The notes beneath the pieces are model-generated. The model had not been told where the DNA came from and made no database searches. It saw nothing but the letters and a program-made list of their open reading frames with translations. Positions 56,354 through 64,000 of a stretch of DNA of 64,000 bases are shown here, piece after piece. Position 1 is the first letter of the stretch, and every line of letters begins with the position of its first letter. This stretch comes from Ursus arctos (Eukaryota > Chordata > Mammalia > Carnivora > Ursidae), in assembly GCF_023065955.2 (NCBI RefSeq), contig NW_026622897.1, positions 7,693,001 through 7,757,000 of the forward strand, read 5' to 3'. The translations under genes were made by a program, and so were the position numbers.

Positions 56354-56744
56354 AAAACTCTGCCTAGTCCCTCCCCCTCCGCTTCCCTTTCCCCTGCCTC
56401 CAGGCTCCCTTCGCCTTTGGGGGTGGGAACTCTAGCTAAATATAAGCATGCAGGGGAGTCTCCTCTTCCTGAAGTAGGCAGAGGCTCCTTTAAGTCTTTG
56501 TTTCTGCTTCTGTGTGGGCTAGGGAGGGGAAGACAGCCCCCAGGGCACCAGTGAGAGAGGGAGGGAGAAAGATACACAGAACTTAGGTCAGGAAACACAG
56601 ATTTAATACTGTGAGATATAGCCCTGCCGTAAATGCTTTCTGACTAGTATCCTTTCCTCTTCAAAAAGTCTGCTGTCCTTATTCACCTCTCATGTTGTGT
56701 TCTTAAACAGCAAAATGGTTTTAAAACAAAAACTGACATAGTTT
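56354..56744. other. Unassigned stretch
   Basis: GC-moderate, purine/pyrimidine patches near 56370-56560. Nothing recognised. Confidence 0.5.
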
Positions 56745-56806
56745 GAAAATGTTTCACCAAAAAAAAAAAAAAAGAAAGAAAGAAAGAAAAGAAAATGTTT
56801 CACCAA
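56745..56806 (+). mobile_element. Tail-only retrotransposon insertion
   Basis: A 30-bp A-rich tract (56761-56790: a run of A, then GAAA repeats) sits between exact copies of gaaaatgtttcaccaa (56745-56760 and 56791-56806). This is the structure of an L1-mediated insertion truncated so far that only the tail of the SINE or other template was copied. The insertion point, gttt/gaaaat, fits the L1 endonuclease preference. Confidence 0.8.
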
Positions 56807-58326
56807 GGCAGACAGCAGAGCTTAATACGCAGAGCAAAGGTCTTGGCCAAACAAGAGAATTTAATAAGTTAGGCTAAGTTGAGGTCATGGTCAGGGGCAA
56901 TGAAAAGGGGAATCTTAGTTGAGGGGAACTTAGGTCACAATTGATGGTGGATGACCAGGCAATGAAATCTTATAGGCTGAGAGAAGGCATGCCTAGTGTC
57001 CAGGCAAAAATGGTGAGCAACACCAGGCAGGTGTCTTTTTCCTGACTTGGTTGTGGGGGATAGGGGATGGTTACTCAAGTTTTGTCCTAAGAGAATGAAT
57101 TGAAGCTCCTAGCTAGATACTGAGTATTTGGACTGAATCAATCCAAATGGATGTAGATTCTAGAGTAACTCCAGAGATGTTCTGATAATGTCAGCCTGCT
57201 CTGAACAAGCCTGCCCCTGTTTCATTGACATGAGTTTTCGAATGCTTGGTGGACTCTGAGCCTACTCTAAGAAGGCTAGCGAGAGAAGTTTAGGCCAATA
57301 ATCCTCTTTTTTTTATTGCAGTGCAGTTGATACACAATCCATAATCCTTAATCTTAACCCTCAACACTTACCTTAAAGTGCACGGAAATCTGTTAAGACC
57401 TGGGGGCTGTCTTCCCCTCCCCAACCAAGTGGCCTTTTATAATTTGCTTATGATTAAGATATTGATGTTAGGAAACATTTGTGTCTTACAACAGGAAATT
57501 TTGTAATTTCCCACTAATAATGACATCTCCAATTTATACTAAATATTTCGTTTGGAGATGCCTGTATCTCCTTTAGGACAAATCATTTGTAAATGGCTTG
57601 TAATTAGTATATTGCTGTGTCTCATCTCAGTGCGCATGAACATGATGTAGTTTTATTTTTCTCTAATTACTGCCTTCAAGCAACCTCGGTCAGATCTGCC
57701 CTTTGCATTCTTCAGTGACATGCTAGGCGGATTTCAAAGCTTTTCTGGTTATTTTTCTATTATTAAAACTCAGTCCAACTGACACTCTAACCCCAAACTG
57801 GATTTGCATATGACATCTCCTCCCATCAGCATGGTTTTAACCTGAGACCCGAGGAGTTGAGAGAGGGCAAGGACGGGGAAGCTCTGAGCTGCCTTTCTGT
57901 ATCCTTCAAGGCCTGGTCTGTCCAAAAGATGCAGGCAGAAGGCAGAGAGAGGGGTCTCTCATTTATTTGGTCTCTGTGGTTCCTCTCCCCAAAGGCTGCT
58001 CCTCTTCTTGGGGTGACATTAACTAGCTGTAGACACCCATCATGTGGTTGGCATTCAAACACCTGCACTTCAAAAAGCCCATGTGGGAGCTCTGGCTTCT
58101 TTGACTTGGGAGACCTAACCCTGGCTCCACCTCTTCTACCCCTCCCCTTCTCTCCCCCACCCCACCCCTGCCACCCACAGCTTGCACCAGGAGAGGACTG
58201 AAGACCATGCCACAGCACAATGCACCCCTCTCAGGGGCAGCTTTTTTAAGTGATGCAAGCCCACCTACCTTCCAGTGTTTTCTCCAGGCCCACAGGAGAC
58301 ATGCGTGTCCTCACCACGGCCATACC

Positions 58327-58327
<1 letters not shown>
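56807..58327. other. Unassigned stretch
   Basis: No nameable repeat to about 57300; a T run with a few bases of L1-like text at 57306-57335 is too short to call. 57826-58320 is GC-rich and pyrimidine-rich with conflicting open frames on both strands (130 codons minus, 114 plus), none with a known motif. Confidence 0.45.

Positions 58328-58360
<33 letters not shown>
58328..58360. repeat. Run of 33 C
   Basis: Uninterrupted 33-base C homopolymer (G on the minus strand). It makes the overlapping frames appear to encode poly-Pro or poly-Gly, which has no significance. Length may be inexact because such runs are hard to sequence. Confidence 0.95.
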
Positions 58361-58361
<1 letters not shown>

Positions 58362-58606
58362 TCTTCCAGTCCTCTTTCCTCTCTTCGGATGAGATCAGAT
58401 GGGACTGGCCACCGCACATCAGCAAGTCACCCACTTGGAGACCAGGATGCCCACCTCCCCTTCTCCAGCTTCTACAGTAACTTCCTTGGAGCCTCCCTGT
58501 CACTGGGCTTGAGGAGGGGAGTGGTCTATAACTCACTCCTCCCTCGTCCAGGGGACAGAGAGCAAATAACTTCTCAACACGAACACTGCACAGCTATGGC
58601 TTCTTC

Positions 58607-58655
<49 letters not shown>

Positions 58656-60104
58656 ACTCCTTAGTTTTCTTGTACGGATGGAGGGGTGCGGGAAGTATGT
58701 GGGTAGGGGACAAGTGGCTGGTGGTAGAGGGACTATGCATTACTTCTTAATAAGCTTAGAGGAAGTGGCTTCCGGGGCCTCCACTAGTTGGTGGCTGTCT
58801 CCACAATGGCAGATAGTTCTCACCTGTTGTTTTCAGCTATAGGCCCCAGCTCCCATTTGGGGGTATCAGCAAAAAGATCACTCAACAGCCTTCAACAGAA
58901 AAATGCACAAGCTTTCCAAAAAAACCAAAAAAAAAAGAAAAACAAACCACACAATATTTTCACCACCAAATCCAAGGCACAAATCTGTTTGTCAGGGATG
59001 AGAGGGACAGTGTGTCTCTTTCATGTAGGCACAGAAATCCTCTCCTATCCAAAAAGTTCATTTTCTTGTGAGCCAGTCAGGAAGGAAGGACTGTTTGCCC
59101 AGCTGAAGAAGCCAAACGGCTGCTTGGTGGCAAGGAACAGACCCTCAAGGCTTCAGGACCCTCCGGTGCCTCCTCTGATACCTGACGGAGGTCATGCTCA
59201 AAATTCCTGAGCCCATGGAATTCAATCTCACCTCATCCTCCAGTCCCCACTTAACCCCCAAATTCAGTCGATAAGCCAATAATCGGACAAATCTGAAGAA
59301 CATGAAACACAGACAATTCAGATACGACTGAGGTAAGGAGAATTATTATCAACAGAGCATAGGAGATTCCCTCTGTGATTTTCAGAGTAGACCCCTGAGG
59401 AGATGTGGGTGTTAATTTACAGCCTGATATAGAAAAGAAAGGGCTGGTGTGTCCAGAGGGCTATTCTCTCTCTTCACAGCTCTGCATCCCCACAGTCACC
59501 CAACGAACTGATGATGACTTTGCATTGCCTACTGTTCACTAGGAGCAGAGGGCTTGTTCCTACTCCCAGGCTGCTGGAAGACACACACTCCAGGAACAGT
59601 GCCCCAACAGATACAAAACATACTAACCAGTATCTGGCCGAAAGAGCCACTGAATAAATGTTTTTAAACCAAACTGACTAAAAGTTTTATATCTAGCAAA
59701 GGACCCAAAAATGTAAAGAAAAAATACTAAGTTAGATACACAATAGTTACAGAGAGAATTGCCCAGGGCTGGCTGACAGGAGTAGGAGGACCAGCCTTGA
59801 GTTGGAGCCCTGGCATATGGTCTGGATGTACTGCCTCCAAGGGTATGGACAACTAGAAGAAGCTCAAGACCAGAGGAGCAGGCGAACTGTCTTCTACAAG
59901 CCCTGTGGTCAGAGGTAAGGCTCTCCCAGTCCTGGGGACAGGAGGCATACCAAAGGTCCCTCTTAAAGAAAAGACTAGAAAACATAGTCTCTCACCAGGG
60001 CCCACAAGATGGCGGATTGAACCTACCAAAAACTAAAGTTTGCGTGGTTTGACTAGTAGGTAACCTGGACAGTGTTAATAAATAAAAGCTACACTACCAC
60101 AGTG
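58361..60104. other. Unassigned stretch
   Basis: Apart from the TTTC run and an A-rich patch at 58916-58945, no recognised repeat or exon. A 140-codon plus-strand frame at 58788-59210 has no known motif. Confidence 0.45.
58607..58654. repeat. (TTTC)n microsatellite, about 12 units
   Basis: Pure tetranucleotide run of nearly 48 bp. No SINE body lies next to it. Confidence 0.97.
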
Positions 60105-60265
60105 TAACAATCCTGAGGCAGGTCACTTTCTTTATCCCCATTTTATAGATGAGCAAACTGAGGCAGGGAGAAGTTATGTGACTTGCCCATGTTTACATAG
60201 TTTATAAGTGGAGTCAGGTTTAATCTAGAGCCTGTGCTCTTAACCACTTGGCTTTGCTGTCTCTC
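60105..60265 (-). mobile_element. MIR SINE, well preserved
   Basis: Reverse MIR: 'ccccattttatagatgagcaaactgaggcagggagaagttatgtgacttgcccatg' in pieces, 'agtttataagtggagtcagg', and 'gagcctgtgctcttaaccac'. One of the clearest MIRs here. Confidence 0.9.
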
Positions 60266-62399
60266 ATGAACAAGAGAAGAGTTCCCACCCCAGGACCACC
60301 CAAAGAAAGAGGCTCCTCCCAGATGTGCTCTTTCCTACTCAAATTAGCCGCAAAGGGCGGGTGGAATGAGTCAGAGGAAAAGAGAGAAGTTGGGGAAATG
60401 ACTTCCTTCTTCACAGGCAGTCATGGAGGGAATATTTAGGTTGACTTCCAGGGTTTTCAGGAAGAAAAGAGTAACATTCCTTCCATCTCACTGCAGTTCC
60501 CCACTCCTCCACCCCCAAAAATCTGCTCATAAACCCAGCTATCAGAGCCGGCCCTTTGGGGAGTGACTGATAGGGTTGAGGCACCACCTAGTGGCTAAAA
60601 CTGAAAATACCCCCAAAGGATGTCCCAGGAGAACCCCGAGGCAAGGAGGGAAACAGTGCTCTGTCCATGGCAGGAAAAGGGAACTAGAAAGCAAAACTAA
60701 CCCCCCCCCCAAAGACTTTCTGCATTCCCCGTAGCTGATAGCCACACATCATTAAAAGGTATTTTTCATGCCAGCCTGTGTAAGGGTTTACCTAGCGTAT
60801 CGGGAACAAAGGAAGAGCTAGAATCCAGGAGACCTGAATCCAGGAGACCTGAACCCCCATCACTGTCCAACAAACTGGAAAACTGTGTCTCCTAAGATCT
60901 CTCCCCAGGACTGTGGGCCCCTCTGGATAGCTGCGGGCCATATTCAGCATCTGGGGGAGACTCAGTAGAGAAGTTAGTGCCGATGAAGGAGCCGGAAAAG
61001 AAAGGGAAATGGGAAAGAGGTTCTTTCTTCTCAAAGAACAGTTTCTGCTGAGTTTATGCAGAAACCTCAGAGTCACAGAGAGAGGGGAGCAGAGGGCACT
61101 ATTGCAAGGGGGTCCCTGCATCAGAAGGGCTCCTTCCTTGACATTTCAGAAGTTGTTAGTGGGTATCCATCCCTTGTCCCTTACTTCGCACAAGTTAAGG
61201 AGCAGTCCAAGGAGACCAGACCAAGCAGGAGCACGGCTGCCCACATGCTCCTGCAGGAGAGGGGTTGGCAGGTCAGGTCAATGCCCCCGGTGCCTGGTAC
61301 GGATGAGGCTGTTAACTGGTGAAGTCGATGCAGAGTGGTAGGGCCCAGCCCCAGGAAGCAGGCTGCCGACTGGGCTCTCCACCCTACCTCCAGAAACCTA
61401 AAGGATGGAGAAATTCCAAGCAAGCAAAGGATCAGACAGGAGAGGTCTGCACGGACAAAAGTAGATTCAGGGAGCAGCTGAATGTAGTGTCCGGCAATGC
61501 CAGGTTCAGCAATGGGCCATCTACACAGATTGGTCCCAAGTCTGTTTAGGGTAGTGTTGTGCTCAGTATAACAGACTCTTGACTGCAGGAACGAAGGTTC
61601 TGGAGCATTTTCTCAAAATGAGCCTCCAAATGTTCTTTTCAGTCCCTGGACTTTATTATAGCTACTCTCAGGCACCCCAGCCCCTGCAAGCCCAGGACTC
61701 AGATGAAGGCAGAGGATAATATTTTCCCTATTTGAGTCTCAAGAGTTCTTGCCCCTCGGCACATCTGGACTGACATCTGTCCACCCCTTTACCTTCCTGT
61801 TAGCCTCTCTACTCAAGTTCCTGAAGCGCCAGGCTCCCTGGACTCCATTCTCTCTTGTCTACTTTGGCTCACCTTTATTTTCATTTTTCAGTGTTGGTTC
61901 TATTCTAAGGTAAAGTGTGGCTTCTTCACCTGTTGTTCCAAACTGAGCTCAGGGCTTTGTCTCACCAGTAGTCATGTGGCTTTACTGGTCAAGTTGTCCC
62001 ATTGGGAGCCTCTCCAACCTCCATCTGACCCCTCCTACAGCTGCCAGACTGCTGTCCCTCACATTGCAAAGGCTGAGACCACTGAAGAGCTCCCTAAACT
62101 CATTCCAACCAGAGGAGTCACCCCGAAGCCATCATCTGTTTGTCGTGGAGAGCTAATGATCTCATGCCCTGAGATCAGTGAATGGATGAGCCTTGCTCTG
62201 TAGATGTCAATGGCATCACCTACTTGTGAATGTTCCCCAGTGGATTTGTGTGAAAGGCTAAACTGTAGAAAAGACCTTGAATTTCAGTGGCTTAAAAATC
62301 AAGTTTACTTCTTCATGCTACAGTTCAGAAAGGTAGCAAGCTGTTCACTGCACACGGCCATTTGAGGACTCTCTAATTTATTTCTTCCCCACATTTTGT
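60266..62399. other. Unassigned stretch
   Basis: About 2.1 kb of moderate GC with no repeat I can name. Overlapping short frames on both strands (61009-61341 plus, 60792-61121 minus and others) have no motif. Confidence 0.5.
60821..60850. repeat. Exact 15-bp tandem duplication
   Basis: gaatccaggagacct occurs at 60821-60835 and again at 60836-60850. Confidence 0.95.
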
Positions 62400-62790
62400 A
62401 GAATTCTCATATATTCAATAAATATTTGAGCACTTGCTATTTAAAAGGTTCTGGGTTATGTTCTGCAGGAGACACAGTCTGAGCCTTCTCGGAACTCGTG
62501 ATCTAATGAGAAGAAGAAGCAAGTCAATGAAGAAGTATGTTCAGAAAAGAGAAACAAGCACAATGGAGTGTGTAGGGATGAAAGGAGGGAGGAATCACCT
62601 TCCAGTCAGGGCAACAGGAAAGCCTTCACTGCGGAAGCTGGACAGGAGATGAGATTTGAAGAACTCACAAAATCTCAGGAGATAAAGAAGAGGAGAACAA
62701 AATGTTACCAGGGCAGAGAACAGGAGGAGACAAAGCTTGAAGTTAATGAAAAGTGGGAAAACCAGGAAGTGGTGAGCATAAGAGTTTAAG
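62400..62790 (-). mobile_element. L2 LINE fossil
   Basis: Antisense L2: 'ttcaataaatatttgagcacttgctat', 'gagccttctcggaactcgtgatctaatg', 'agatgagatttgaagaactcac', 'gggcagagaacaggaggag' follow the consensus order from the 3' end inward. Open frames here are incidental. Confidence 0.7.
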
Positions 62791-64000
62791 GTCCGAAACC
62801 AACAAGATTCCAAGGGGGAAGGGCAGAGCCCCCAGCAAAAGACCCGATGCGGAACCTATCCTGCATTTGGTGGGCTATTGGGTATCTTTTGGGATTTGTG
62901 GTTGGAGGATGAATGATCATAGCTCTGAGGTTGGTTGAGATAAGGCAGAGTGAAAGAACACATGAAGAAACACCCAGAAAACCAGCACAATAGCCAGGGA
63001 GGAGAAAACAGGGGCTGAAACAGGCTAAAGGTACAGAGAAGAAGCCTGAAGGAAACCCACAAAGAAGGCAGGACTGACAAGATTTGACAACTGGTTGAAC
63101 ACACAGTGTCAGTAAAACACAAAATCATGGTGTGTCTTACAGTCACTGGCGCTTAGCTTCAGTGAGATATGATACTTTGTCCAAATAAATGCAAAGACCT
63201 TCTCATCATTGCAGACCAGGCTGGATCTGACAAGAAGCTGCTTGTTATGGCGGTTTATCAGTCCCCTCAGCTCGTCCCAGAAGTATGCTCAGGCACGGCT
63301 CCTTCCAGGGAGCAGGAGTCCCCGAGTGGGCTCACCTCCCTTCCTAGGGGCAGGAACTCACTTTCAGCACCAGTATACCAGCTCGCTCAGCTTTTCCCCC
63401 AATTCCTAAAATCCCCTCTCTAATAGATTCTGGAATGGGCGCAAGGAACTGACTCATTTGTTTAAGTGTAAGGCTCAGAGTCCAAGAACCCCCTTCGGGC
63501 CCCATGTGCTGCCACTCAGCAAATAAACCCATCCCCCTCCCCTGCCCTAAAGAGATACTTTCAGCAATCTCGTGCTTCTTGGATGGTCCAGTGGCTGTCA
63601 CGGGATGGTACAGCCTGAGAAACAAAATAACTGCATGCCCGAAGGCTTCTCAGACCATCTCACTCACCCTCTCCTGTGGCCGGGGCTCAGCCTCCCCCGG
63701 AAGCCTGTCCTGCTGAAGTAGCCCCCCTGGGGTGGGGCCTCCAGACCCAACATGCCTCCAGCAAAATGCCAGGATGGACTGAATCATTTTTCTCTGACCG
63801 AGCAGGCCCAGGATTGCATTTTCTTCCATGCAAATCGAGGAATACAAGCTGCCTGTTCAGTGTCCCCTCCAGTGGAAACAGTCTACCATCTACAACTGAG
63901 CTTCCATATGCCCACTGCCAGAGTATTTGCAAAACAGCGATTTTCAGATTTGAAGGAAAAGCTACAGCCATGAAACTGGCCACGTGTAGAAGGACCAGAT
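62791..64000. other. Unassigned stretch to the end of the window
   Basis: No recognised repeat or exon. Frames of 65-98 codons on both strands overlap without motifs. Confidence 0.5.

Noticed and set aside
57306..57375. T run followed by L1-like UTR text
   Set aside because: The match is about 25 bases and could be chance.
58246..58664. Frames encoding poly-Pro, poly-Gly or Phe/Leu/Ser repeats
   Set aside because: They are direct readouts of the C33 and TTTC runs, on both strands, and have no conserved domain.
1..64000. CRISPR arrays, operons, phage or plasmid features
   Set aside because: The repeat content is mammalian throughout. The tandem repeats are microsatellites and minisatellites without the repeat-spacer pattern of CRISPR.
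1..64000. Mitochondrial insertions, tRNA, rRNA or spliceosomal RNA genes
   Set aside because: I looked for their signature words and found none outside the tRNA-derived SINE heads and the 7SK copy; a covariance-model search would be needed to exclude decayed copies.

Overview
This window is nuclear DNA from a mammal, almost certainly a caniform carnivoran and probably an arctoid (bear, seal or relative). The evidence is five tRNA-derived SINEs of the carnivore SINEC type, the carnivore form of the L1 ORF2 end and 3' UTR, and a background of MIR, L2, MER5A, MLT1-type LTR and Tigger-type fossils shared by placental mammals. The species is inferred from repeat style alone. I find no protein-coding exon, no intact RNA gene, no CRISPR array and no bacterial-style operon. 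The open reading frames either lie inside repeats or have no recognisable family signature, so the window reads as intergenic or deep intronic DNA.

Layout. 0-2.6 kb: a fossil L1, an AT-rich block, a broken 7SK RNA copy, more fossil L1, then a young SINEC with a perfect 19-bp target duplication. 2.6-4.9 kb: mostly unassigned. 4.9-7.0 kb: a fairly young L1 whose first ~80 bp are inverted. 7-12 kb: unassigned DNA with MIR, L2 and SINEC. 12.4-19 kb: a dense block of decayed minus-strand L1, interrupted by an MLT1-like LTR and followed by a second L1 that flips to the plus strand. 19-25 kb: MLT1, SINEC, a short AT palindrome and a GC-rich block of unknown nature. 25-26 kb: a plus-strand L1 3' end. 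26-37 kb: scattered L2, MIR, MER5A and MLT1, a SINEC nested inside a MIR, and two related TG-plus-MIR units 2 kb apart. 37-43 kb: a long L2 segment, SINEC, a minus-strand L1 with a clear target duplication, MER5A and MIR. 43.1-44.8 kb: a 5'-inverted L1 with matching 12-bp flanks. 45-48 kb: old repeats, including an MLT1 cut by a TA-flanked Tigger-type element. 50-55 kb: fossil L1s and a second Tigger-type copy. 55.9-56.8 kb: an L1 3' end with an internally duplicated terminus, then a tail-only insertion. 56.8-64 kb: mostly unassigned, with a run of 33 C, a TTTC microsatellite, MIR and L2.

There are no genes to work together here. What the window offers is a record of retrotransposition: at least two clear 5' inversions (probably three), nested insertions that give relative ages, microsatellites that grew inside L1 sequence, and one insertion reduced to its A-rich tail. 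No new biological system is supported. Family names come from memory of consensus sequences, without a database search.
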